Notes under the pieces: model-generated
Database searches by the model: none
Told to the model about the DNA's origin: nothing
What the model saw: only the letters and a program-made list of their open reading frames with translations
In this document: piece by piece, positions 23,149-33,113 of the stretch
Layout of the letters: each line of letters starts with the position of its first letter
Position numbering within the stretch: position 1 is the stretch's first letter
Program-made: the position numbers and the translations under genes
Assembly (NCBI GenBank): GCA_002900995.3
Contig: CM035308.1
Coordinates: forward strand, 496,001 to 560,000
Length of the DNA: 64,000 bases
Reading direction: 5' to 3'
DNA from: Ganoderma boninense
Taxonomy: Eukaryota; Basidiomycota; Agaricomycetes; Polyporales; Polyporaceae

Positions 23149-25541
23149 CTACAGCCGGACGCTCTTGATCGTCTGCGAGATGCCGGTCTTCTCTCCGCCA
23201 TACCTGCCCGCGTCGACGCCGCCCTTGTAGACCGCGCGCTGCGAGGCGACCCGCTTCTTCGCCTTCTCGTATTTCTCCCGCTTCTTGACGCGCGGATTGC
23301 GCACGGACTTGGCGCGTTTCGGGGTCAGGCCCTTGTTCTTGAGGATCGCGCGCGTGAGCGACCGCGGCCCGTCCACGCTCTCCTCGTCAACGATCCTGCT
23401 CGCCGCCCCCAGAGTCAGTCAGCTGCACCGAATCAGTGGACAGGGCACGTACCGCGCAGCCGCCGCAGCGGTCTCGTACTCTTCCTTCTTCTTCTCCTTC
23501 TTCTCCTTCGACTTGCGTTTCACCAGCTCGTAATACCCGTCCTCCTCCTCGCCCCCACTCCCCTTGTCTTCCTCGTTCCGACTCCGCTTCTTGCCCTTCC
23601 TCGCCCCCGCCCCGCCATCCACATCCATCTCCAGCTCCGGGTCGACGTCGTCCAGGTCCGCGCCACGCCCCTCGCGCGCCTTGGCGACCTCCTTCGCGAG
23701 GCGCGCCTCGCGCTCGCGCTTCCGTTCGCGGTACGGGATATCGTCGTCCCCACCCACGGTGTGCGCCCGCGCGCCCGCACGGCGCGCCGCGGTGCTCTCG
23801 ATGCGCGCGACGTGGAAGCGCAGCGACTTCTTGCGCGCCTGCTTGTCCGCGGCATCCGCGGCGTCGAGCGCGCTCGCCTCCCCGTACTCGTCGTCGGCCG
23901 TGTCGACCCTTGGCTTGCCCTCGCGCTTGCGCTTGGATGGCGGGGCGAGCTCGCGCTCGACGAGGTCGAAGACGGGCGTGGGAAACACACCCTTTGCGCT
24001 CGCGTCGGCGGCCTTGCGCTTCTTCTTGGGGGGCTCGGGCTCGCCGTCGGCCTTCGACTTGCGCTTCGGCTTTTCTTTTTCTCCATCTTTATCCTTCCTG
24101 CCCCCGCTCGTGCTCGTCCTGGGGAGGACGTCTGCGTCCGTATCCATGATCCCCTCGGCCTCGCGGAGCAGCGCCTCGAGCTCGCCCTGCTCGAGCCCCG
24201 CGCCCTTGCGCTTGAGGGTGTTGTTCCCGGCCCAGAGGTCCTGCGCGTCCGCCATCCAGTCGAAGTCCTCTTCGCCATCCTCTTCGTCTTCGTCCTCGTT
24301 GGCGAAGTCGGACGAGCTCAGGCCAGACTCGTCGTCAGACTCGGACGCGGCGAAGTCGAGCTCCTCGAGGGTGTGCAGGGACTGCTTGAGCGTGAGGAGG
24401 CGAGGGAGGATCGGGTGCGTGCTGAGCAGATCTGGGCGCTGGGCGTACTTCGGCGAGGCGCGGAGGTGGAGGTAGAAGGCGAGGGTCGTCGCGTATGTGA
24501 GGAGGGCCTCTGCAAAGCGGGGTGAATGTCAAATTGGTGGGGAAGGGGCACAAAGAGAGATGTCACGTACGGTTGTGTAGGTGCATCATGCTGAGGCTGA
24601 GGGCACTTGGGTTCTCGGACTGCAGCCTGGGGCAAGAAATAAGATGGGTACATGCGGTTGGATTTGATGACCGCACCTCTCGAGCTTAGCTTTTGATTTC
24701 ATGACGTTGTAAGCGACGTCGTCCCAGTCATGTGCCAAGGCCTAAAGCTTCAGGGTTCGTCTTCTCTAGGTGCCGCAACAGTGCTTGCTTGTCCTGAGGT
24801 AACTCAACCACGGGCTGTGCAGGCTCGTCCACCAACCTGGGTCGCGGTTAACTACAGCCAAGGTTTCGCAACGACAAAATACAACGTACCCATCCTCCTC
24901 TGGCAAACCCTCAACGACATCTCCCAGTCCGAAATCGTCGTCAGCCATGGCGTCCCTCGTTTTCGCCTGGAGCCTCTTCGCCTCCTGTTCCTCCAGCTCG
25001 TTCGCCTCCTCATCGTCCGATTCGATCTCATCCGCATTCGACGCGTAGTACGCTGATTTCTTCGTCCCCCAGCCCTCTTCCTCTTCAGAATCGCTCCCCT
25101 CCTCAGACTCGGACTCGTCCTTCTTCCCCTTCTTTCCCTTCCCCTGTTTCTCCTTCTTCCCTTTCTTTGCCGCAGCCGCAGCGGCGTAGTGAACATCGTC
25201 AATGTCGTCCTCGTCCATGGCGTCTTCTTCCTGCTCGTCCTCCGAGGAATCGTCCTCAGGCATGCCCTGTAGAGCAAAGACTTCGTCCTCGTCGCCATCC
25301 TCGTCGCCTCCACTCTCACCCCCTTCGAGGAGAATCTTATCCCTGGAAGAGTGGACTGCAACAACGTCGGCATCGACCTTGTGACAGACGAAACCAAGAA
25401 GAAAAGGAACGCACACTGGTCCTCTTCGTCCATCGGGATGTCCGCGGCCGTGTTCCACCGCTGCATTTTGCTGTCCTTGCGGTCCACGCCGCGTGGCTTG
25501 CGCTGAGCTGCCTTGGCTTTCCCGGAGCGGCGGCGAACCAT
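23149..25541 (-). CDS. UTP3: SAS10/UTP3 small-subunit processome protein (one extra base in exon 3)
   Basis: Sas10/Utp3 is a nucleolar component of the U3 snoRNP small-subunit processome, needed for 18S rRNA maturation. Minus-strand exons: 25415-25541, 24890-25355, 24677-24836, 24571-24626, 23453-24509 and 23149-23395. The N-terminus is basic (MVRRRSGKAKAAQRK). An acidic region with Lys/Asp/Glu runs follows, then the Utp3/Lcp5-type segment (HDWDDVAYNVMKSKAKLER, SLSMMHLHN, LTYATTLAFYLHLR). A long charged linker leads to the diagnostic C-terminal Sas10 domain (LTRAILKNKGLTPKRAK, NPRVKKREKYEKAKKR). Near 24741 the conserved EALALAHDWDD is split by one extra base; discounting it restores all phases. 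The last acceptor has two usable AGs three bases apart (23399 and 23396), giving one Arg more or less. Confidence 0.92.
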
Positions 25542-28002
25542 GGCAAGCTAGAGACGGAGGGAGCGAGAGTACTCAAAAAGACGAGAACGTGCAGTGCGGA
25601 AACGACTGCAAAATCTTGTCTTCGGCCCGCTCGGCGCTTAAAATACACGTGGCTGGCTCGATCACAAGCGTCTATCTAAGTCCACACCGAAACGAACGAC
25701 GTCATCGAATTCGGCATGAATATACTTATTTAAATGGAGAGTAATTGCTGGTTGCTTTCGTGAGGTCCTGTACGCTATTGACAGCATTAGGGACCAATTG
25801 AAGAGAGATCGGATGAGACCTTTGTCTCTCATTCTAGACGTTATGGTCCTTGTCGTTGTGGAGCTTCCATCGCCATACCGTAGGAATGTAATACATAGCA
25901 GTACGACCTGAGACCGACCACAAGGTAATAAGGGGATAACGAAACGCAAACTACATCTATCGCATTACAAGGAAAAGAGAATCCCACGCGAAATTTGAAG
26001 ACATGTCTGCTCAAGGCCCCGGAAATGCACCAGCCGTTATGTGAACAAACGACTTTACCAGAGAAACCGCCTGTGCTTTGCGCCACCCCGGCGCCAGCAT
26101 GAGAAAACTACACAAGTTCCAGAACCGCGTGAAATGTAAGAGACGCAATACACACCGTAGGAGCTCAAGAAAGACACCACGTCAGATAGAACACACAGAC
26201 CCTGAGTTACCCAATCGGGGGCGCAACACGCGGAGAGCACGAACTGACCAGAACTCCCTGCACTTTTCTCTGACCTCGGCGTAGAGAGATCCCACTGGAC
26301 GCGGTCCGTGGCGTGTCATTCTTCCAGCTCTATCTCCGCCTTCACGTCCTCACGTCCGGCCAATTCAACGAAACGACCTCCCCCACGAACCAGGTGCACA
26401 GCGTCGCGAAACTCCTTTGCCCCTCGGCGGGTCCACGTTGCAGGGTCCTAGTCCTTCCGGCAAAAGCTGACAGCTTCGCGCGATGTCATCATCCGAGATA
26501 CAGGCTTCTTTTCGTTCCGCTTCAGAGCGTTGGTGGTAGGTCTCTCGTAACGTGGAGGACAGGCGAGGCAGAGTACGAGAGCGGAGAAGATGCGGGGGAG
26601 CTGAACTTGAGGACGATGACGTCGCGACTTCTGGGAGCTCCGTGTGGCTGGCACGAAGATTGCTGCGAAAGAGTGTAAGGAGCACGGTACGCCGGTCACC
26701 GTCCAGTGTATCTGGGAGCCGCGTAGCATAAGACTGAAAAGAGAACCGCGGAGATGATATTGGGAGACTCGGGGGTGCAGGCATGACTGGGTCACGACGA
26801 GGACAGTGTCCGTCAGGAACGTCCCAAGGGTGCGGTACGCCACGTGTTTGCTACGTGCGAGGGTTCGAGTCCGTCTTTGGCAAACAAGTTTCTGGCGAAT
26901 CCTCCGTTGCCCGAAACCACCAAACAGGCCGCCGGCCAACCCTCCAGGTCAGACAACTGAGTTCCCAATATCTCTCACCATCCATAGCCCCGTAGTACTC
27001 TAACTTTGTCTCGGAGACGACCTGCTTCTGCGTATAGTACGTCGTCATCCTAATGACGCCGCCTTCGAGAAGCCCTCTGGAAGGCTCTGGTCGCCCTCTG
27101 GTCACCCTCTCCAAGATGTCATCGTTCCTGGCCCATTCCTCAGCGACAGCAGCTAATATATATTCCTTGAATGTGGAAAATAGGCGTGAGCCTCGCAAGG
27201 GCTCGCATGATCACAAGTGGGTCGCTCTTTGAATTCGCTGAGCAATTATATCTTAGTTCCCAAGCCCAGGACCTCCCGGAACCCCCGGGCCCGCTATCTT
27301 GTGATCCGACGTGGACACCCCCACAGTAAGCTTTTCGTCCTTCTGATTACGGTAGCTCAGAAAGCTCACAACTTTGGGTTACTCCAGCAGACGTAGATGA
27401 ATGCAGTCAAGAATGCACGGCCCAGACTCTGGTTGCCCCCTCCTCCGCGGTCCTGAAACATGTTGCGGGGACGAATATCGAGACTCCTATGTTTGTGGAC
27501 CCGCTCTAGTTCCGGCACCGCCAAGAGTCTGCTTCGATCCCGATCCGGCGCCAGCGTGTCCAGAATGCGCGGTTGGGCGATGACGTAGTGGCCCCACCCG
27601 TCATCCTATAGGGTCCCTCGCGATCCTGCGCAATGAAAGGGCGTCCTGTCCCGGCGTTCCCTGCCCCCAGCTGAGTCCAAAGCTGCTTCTAGATCAAGAG
27701 ACCAATCATGGCCTGGCAACTTCCGTTATATGACACACCCGTCTTCCAGTCCTCCCAGACAGCCCCGTCTTGTCGTCCCTCTTCCGTTTTCCTCGCTCTC
27801 CGCCCGCTCACGCGCCGCCCTCCGGCGTCCTGATCGTCGACTCTACACACACGCCTCGATAGCCATCGATCACGCCGTCCTCGACCGCTATTACGTCCAA
27901 TCCAACGCCCGCAGCGCCGCCTAGCACTCGCACCAAGCCACACGAGCCCCCGCAGGGTCCCGCACCGTCCAAGCTCGAACTCCCACGACGACGCGCCCAG
28001 GG
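25542..28002. other. Gene-poor stretch with weak minus-strand frames
   Basis: The first few hundred bases are the promoter of SAS10/UTP3. The rest has only short frames. The best of these are described in a separate low-confidence entry at 26365-27198. A GGTTCGAGTCC motif at about 26861 resembles a tRNA T-loop, but its stem does not pair well and no tRNA can be folded around it by eye. Confidence 0.35.
26365..27198 (-). CDS. Hypothetical protein, doubtful
   Basis: Two overlapping minus-strand frames look somewhat protein-like. One (26851-27198) starts MRGSRLFSTFKEYILAAVAE and contains EEWARNDDILERVTRGR and AMDGERYWELSCLTWR. The other (26365-26784) is Ser/Arg-rich with ATRLPDTLDGDRRTVLLTLF. 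A spliced join between them is possible but I cannot fix the exon ends. No known domain is recognised. The motif WARNDDIL resembles WARNDNIL in the N-terminal part of the WD40 gene near 53760, which could be chance. Confidence 0.22.
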
Positions 28003-28248
28003 ATGAATCCCACCCACCCCCACTACGCCCTCCTCGCATACGCCCAGGAGATGCACCAGTACACGCTCGAGCTCTGGATGGAGTTCACCAAGAAGACGGA
28101 GCGCCCCGACCTCCCCGCGCTCCCCTCCAAGACGGGCTCGGACTCCTCGAGTACGAGTACGAGCATCGACTCGGAGCCCGGGAGCCTGCCGCGGGGCGGC
28201 GCCGTCGCGGACGACTCCGCCCAGCCTCCTCCGCACACCCACTCATAG
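28003..28248 (+). CDS. Small hypothetical protein (81 aa)
   Basis: A single open frame of 81 residues with the C/G-ending codon preference seen in real exons of this window. It starts MNPTHPHYALLAYAQEMHQY and has a helical-looking N-terminal half with aromatic residues (YTLELWMEF). A Ser/Asp/Pro-rich acidic tail follows. There is a pyrimidine-rich region before the ATG. No domain is recognised. It could be a complete small gene or the last exon of a gene beginning near 27730. The TAG at 28246 is clear. Confidence 0.42.
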   Translation: MNPTHPHYALLAYAQEMHQYTLELWMEFTKKTERPDLPALPSKTGSDSSSTSTSIDSEPGSLPRGGAVADDSAQPPPHTHS

Positions 28249-29165
28249 ACAAAACAGGAGCATGAGCATGAGCATCGTCCCGAGGCTGGTTCTGCACTCG
28301 TCGGCGTGCGCTCGCTCTCCCTGATCCCACATCCCCACCTCCACCCTGGAGTGTGGACGAGTGCATCCAGCAGCGGGCCTAGACCCAGATGCTCCAATGT
28401 GCATATTGGTGCGTTCTGGGCTTGCGTTTCCCTCGATTCGAGTTAGTTTAGGTCGTTGCTAACTCCTCTCCGTCGCAGTGCCAGTTTCTGTTTCTATGTC
28501 ATGCCGGAGGGGTCTCCCCCTAGCCATAATCAAAATCACGCTCATCAGCATCATCGTCATCAAGCAGAATATTCGTGTAGGAGTACTGTGTATCGTTACA
28601 TCGTGGACGGAATGGACTGGGCCCAAGCTGCCCCTATCCCTCCAGGGCGTCTCGGGATAGCTCGGGGTTCCGGGTCCAGGCCTTGGTGCAAGCCCCTTCT
28701 CTTCCACAACGCATCTCACTTCGTGTACTTAGAGTTCACAGGGATGTATTTATCACCTCGGGATACCTATTCATATGTCCGGAAAGCGCACGCGGGGTCG
28801 GTCTTCGACTTCTCCATCACGCCGCTGACCGTAGGGTGATAGCTGGTATATGACGCTCTCTATCATGGCGGAGTGTCCAAATGGAACGCACAACTAGCTT
28901 CGCGAATTGAACTTTGCCCGACTTGAACGATCCCCTCCCCCCAAATGATAATGATTGGCCTGCACCCCGTCACCGCCATATACGCACCGCACTCGCGCGC
29001 GCGCGGGCCTCCCATTGGCTGTCGGCGAATGCGAATTGCACCGTGTACGGTGGTCGTTCTCAGGCCACCGCGCTGGAACAGCATCGCTCCTCCCCCTCCG
29101 GATCCGCTGACGTGCTGGCCATCATCAGTTTGACGTTGGGACTACAGCCCGTCTTTGGTCACCTC
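28249..29165. other. Intergenic region upstream of the GST 3' end
   Basis: No exon with a recognisable product is seen. It contains the 3' UTR of the small gene at 28003 and the 3' UTR of the glutathione transferase, which end convergently here. Confidence 0.4.
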
Positions 29166-30498
29166 TCATGGGACCGCCATGCCACGCTTGACTGCTGCAC
29201 GCTCTGCAGTGCGCTCGAGCCATGCCTTGCACCCGGGGATGCCAGTGGTCAGCTCCATGTTAATAGTACCAGTCAGACGAGACGGCGTGTGTGCTCACCT
29301 TCACGTGCGGCCATTCGTCCACCTCGATGCCGACGAACCCGTGGCCGTTCACCCTGCGTCGTGCGAGAGAGCACGTTGAGTTACACGTTGCTGTTTTAGC
29401 CTCCACATGACCTGGACGACGCACCACGGGAACGCGTTGATGTCTGCGATGCTGTACGACCCGCGGCCGCGCCCTGCGAGCCAGTCGCGGTCGCGCAGCC
29501 GGATGTCGAGCACGCCGTACAGCCGCTTCGTCTCGTCCAGGTACCCTGTATGCGATGTGGCATTAGCATTGGACATTGGACGACTCTCCGGCGAGCGGTC
29601 GAAGTCATGAGAATGCAAAACATGACGCACGCTTCTTGGCATACGGGATGTCCTCGGGTGCGAACTTGACGAAATGGTTGGCTGGTGTGTGTATGTGTTA
29701 AGTGGTAAGATTCGGGGGGACAGGCGTGCGATTTGAAATGAGCTCATGTTCTGCGTCATTCGGTGCGGGTGCAGAGCTCGAGTGCCCACCTTGCCCTTGC
29801 ATCGGCCCGATGCCGCCATGCTATCCGATTGGTGTCAGTTCGACGACGCAGGAGTCGGAGTCGGAGTCAGAGCACCATCGCGCATGGAGCTGCAGCTGGA
29901 AGCCTGGAGGGAGGAGGGAGGCCGCACGTACCGTGAAGAAGATCCACTGGAGCATCTCGCTGTACTCGTTCGGGCGCGTCGCGGGTCGAACGAGAACTTG
30001 TACAGCGTGTCGTAGTGCTGCTCGAGGTAGAGCAGGATCGCGGCGGTCTCGAAGACGGTGAAGTCGGCGCGGTTGCTGTCGACGAGGACGGGGATGCGGC
30101 CGTTCGGGTTCATCTTGATGAACCAGGGCTCCTTCTGCGTCCCCTTCCCGATGTCTATAGGGTGCACGCTGTTTTTTTGGCAGGACGTACGACGCGTCAG
30201 TCATATATATATACGGTCAAGGCGGGTGAAACAGTTCAAAATGTGCTTACTCGTATGTCAGACCATATTGATCCTTCAGCTCCTCGAGGAGGATCGAGAC
30301 CTTGCGTCCATTGGGAGTTCCGGCGGTGTAGAGCTGGAAGGGCTTGATCGCCGGTGACGTCGCGGTCGAATACAAATTGTACGGCCGAGAACGAGCTGCG
30401 TGGGGCAAGACGATCTTCAACGTGCTCGACACCCGAGCCGGCGCCCCGACTCGTCTCGCCGTGGCCGGTCGAAAAAGGGACTGAATTGGTGACGTCAT
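29166..30498 (-). CDS. URE2/YghU-type glutathione S-transferase (one base missing in exon 2)
   Basis: Seven minus-strand exons: 30251-30498, 29932-30168, 29790-29820, 29631-29681, 29425-29545, 29299-29353 and 29166-29225. The thioredoxin-like N-domain shows [18 protein letters not shown], then [12 protein letters not shown] and the glutathione-binding [15 protein letters not shown]. The helical C-domain shows [43 protein letters not shown] and [11 protein letters not shown]. These are the Ure2p-like/YghU family signatures, with Asn near the active site (TPNGRK). Such enzymes act on glutathionyl or disulfide substrates in stress metabolism. About 45 residues precede the domain ([16 protein letters not shown]), basic and hydroxylated like a mitochondrial presequence. 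Near 29982 the frame slips by one missing base between FSFDP and RPNEYSEM; adding one position makes the phases agree. An upstream in-frame ATG exists at 30558. Confidence 0.9.
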
Positions 30499-31119
30499 CG
30501 CTTGATAGTCTGTACCGGATACAGATAGGGTATATGCGTTTGAGGGAGGAGGATACACGCTGGGTCAGTCGGAAGGTTTGGAAGGAGGCTAACTGACAAG
30601 GATAATGCGTACTGCCAATCTTCCAGATGGCGACTCCGCCGCTTGAAGGTGGGGATCTTGGGCTTCCCGCCTCGAGGTGAGGAAGACTGAGACTGTATCT
30701 GGGGTGTATATATGACCCCGAAGCGAGACGCCTCCTACCTTTCTTGCTGGCGACGCGTCTATTGGGAATCGCTGACAAACCCCGACATCGGTGGCCGAGT
30801 TCAGGCCGCTTTCCCCTCTCCGACTGCAGGGACGGGAATACATACCGTGATGAGATGCGGTGTCTATTCTGCGTCAGGCCTACAAGATGGAAGTTGAAGT
30901 TGAGCTGAAGAGGATAGGCTGCTTGGGACAGTGGCAACCGCAGTGAGGCTGATAGTGGATTGCCACGAAGGTCGGTTTCTGCATTCGGATGTCGACACTG
31001 CCACCGGAGCCTAAGTGCAGCTCAGAAACGACCGGATTGCCGACTCACCCCGACCCGCTGCCCTCGGATTGGCACCCACTTCAGCGAACCATCCCATCTC
31101 CTCTCCCGTGCTCCTGTAC
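30499..31119. promoter_or_regulatory. Upstream region of the glutathione transferase
   Basis: This region precedes the GST start on the minus strand and runs to the first repeat copy. It has no recognisable gene. It should hold the GST promoter. Confidence 0.35.
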
Positions 31120-31880
31120 TGTTGTAAAAACCGTCGGAGGTCAAGCTGGGCAGCGAAAGCGAGTGAATTCCGGTGGCTGTCCTGCACCAGCATCCGGAGT
31201 CGTGGTACAGCCGGCCAGGTCACGGATGTGCTACAAAATCAGTACTCGAGCCCGCTCCATATCGACGTCGGGAACTCCCGGTGAGCAAGCGCTCGCTTGC
31301 CGAAAATCCGTGTTCGCAACATCACCCCCACAAGCGTGCGCCTTGCGATTGCGGAACATAGAATCCCAAATAGAAGAGTCTTGGTCTCGCTTTCCATAAA
31401 CCTAAAGAAACTTCAACTCCTCAGCAGCTGAAAGAGCTTGATCTTCATCGGCTCGACAGCGGTCAATGCTCGCTCTGCCCAAGTGACCAATCCACGTCTG
31501 CGGACACGCGGGGCGTGTGCACTCTGCAGAGCTTGGACACAGGAAAAGCCACGGGAACCGTAGTGGTGCCGAGCCTCGCATGCGCACTCTAGACCGTCGC
31601 ACGCTAAGTATGCAACGATGTCCCTCACCAGGGAGGAGAGCCCGGCGTTCGACTGTGTTCGTCGGGAGATCGGCGGAGATCAGGCGAATCGCGTCGCATC
31701 GTCGTCGTGATCATCGCGATCGCGAAGAAGCCCTGGGGGGGGGGTCTCTAATCTCGGGTAGCTCATTTGGGCTCCTCGTGGTCTCGTCTACGGGGGTAAG
31801 AAACGCAGAGGACTCATCTTCGAAAGAGAGAGCCGTGATATATACGCGACTCAACAGCAGCCTCTGACCGGCTCGTCAGC
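31120..31880 (+). repeat. Direct repeat, copy A (promoter-like)
   Basis: This copy starts with TGTTGTAAAAACCGTCGGAG and matches copy B at 32081-33052 in the same order and orientation over several blocks. Shared blocks include GTCAAGCTGGGCAGCGAAAG, a hairpin-forming GCAAGCGCTCGCTTGC, AAGAGTCTTGGTCTCGC, ACAGGAAAAGCCACGGGAAC, AAGTATGCAACGATGTCCCT, GAAGAAGCCCTGGGG and TGATATATACGC. Copy A lacks about 200 bp present in B (roughly 32290-32540). It is not followed by a coding region. It looks like a duplicated promoter and leader of the FAD monooxygenase whose coding part was lost or never copied. Confidence 0.75.
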
Positions 31881-32080
31881 AGCGGCATCAAATCTCCTCG
31901 GTCTTCAACTACTGCAGCGAAGCAGCATCATCGGGTGTGCACCTCGCCAGGCGGCTTCGGGTAGCGACGAGCGTCTATCGGACTCGTGCGACGTCGAGGC
32001 GGCTCGGAACGGCGCCGAGCTAGGACGCTCCTTTAGCCCTATGTCCTTTATAGCCGGCTAGACTGGCTAGGATCCGTTTG

Positions 32081-33052
32081 TGTTGTAAAAACCGTCGGAG
32101 GTCAAGCTGGGCAGCGAAAGCGAGTGAATTCCGGTTGTCCTGTACCGTCGTCGTGGTACAGAGGCAAACGGATAAGCTACAAAATAGTACAATCCCGCTC
32201 CATATCGTACGTCGGGAACTCCCGGCGAGCAAGCGCTCGCTTGCCCAAAATCCGTGTTCCAACACTGTACTTCCTTGCGATGCCCTCTACAAGTCATATT
32301 ACGACCATTTGTGGGCGGTCGTGGCTGCAAGGTGTGTCTATGGGCACGAGCATCCGGAGAAGTGGGAAGCCGATCTTGAGGTCGGGTGTTGTGCGTATTT
32401 TTTCAGGTACTCGAGCTTCCTTCCTTTCATTGATATAAAATGAAGCTGGGAAGTTTCGCCGCACCTCCTGCCGACTCGTTTGTGGTCGCCACATCACCGC
32501 ACCACTGCAGAGTCCTTCAGATTGCCGGAGCGCGTGGCCCACGGAAGAGTCTTGGTCTCGCCTCCGTGGAAGAAGAAGAACAAGCAAAAGCTAAACTGAA
32601 AGAACCTGATCCGAGACGCATTTACAGCGGTCTGCCCACTTCTGCCCAATGTCCACGTCGGGGACAGGTGGGACATGTGCACTGTGCAGAGCTGGCCACA
32701 GGAAAAGCCACGGGAACCGTAGAGGGCCGAGCCCCGCATGCGCACATCTAGACCGCCCACGCTAAGTATGCAACGATGTCCCTCGCCAGGGAGGAGAGCC
32801 CGGCTTGCCTACTGTGGACGCTGCGCAGAAAGCACAGAGCAGATTTGGCGACAGACACATCAGGCTCGTGCACGACCCCCCTGCATTCGCGTTCCCGCGA
32901 AGAAGCCCTGGGGTCTGGGGTGTTCTAATCTCTTGGCTCCATTTGGACTCGACGACGGCACGGCCGCATACGGGGTTCGCCTTCGCACATCTCAAGCGAG
33001 TGAGAGCGCCGGTGATATATACGCAGACGAAACATGTCCTTGACCGGCGAGA
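32081..33052 (+). repeat. Direct repeat, copy B = upstream region of the FAD monooxygenase
   Basis: This is the second, longer copy of the repeat at 31120-31880, diverged by substitutions and small indels. It ends about 60 bp before the start codon at 33114. The TATATA sequence at about 33015 sits at a plausible TATA-box distance. The copy therefore probably works as the promoter of that gene. The hairpin-forming GCAAGCGCTCGCTTGC lies at about 32229-32244. No terminal inverted repeats or target-site duplications are evident. Confidence 0.75.
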
Positions 33053-33113
33053 TCACATACCCATCAAACCCTCTTCACCCTCCCTCAAGACTGAACTTCA
33101 TCCCGTCCCCGAC

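Noticed and set aside
26840..26880. tRNA-like T-loop motif GGTTCGAGTCC
   Set aside because: The flanking stem has mismatches, and no acceptor stem, D-arm or anticodon arm can be placed at the right distances. The same holds for similar motifs near 39446 and 54680.
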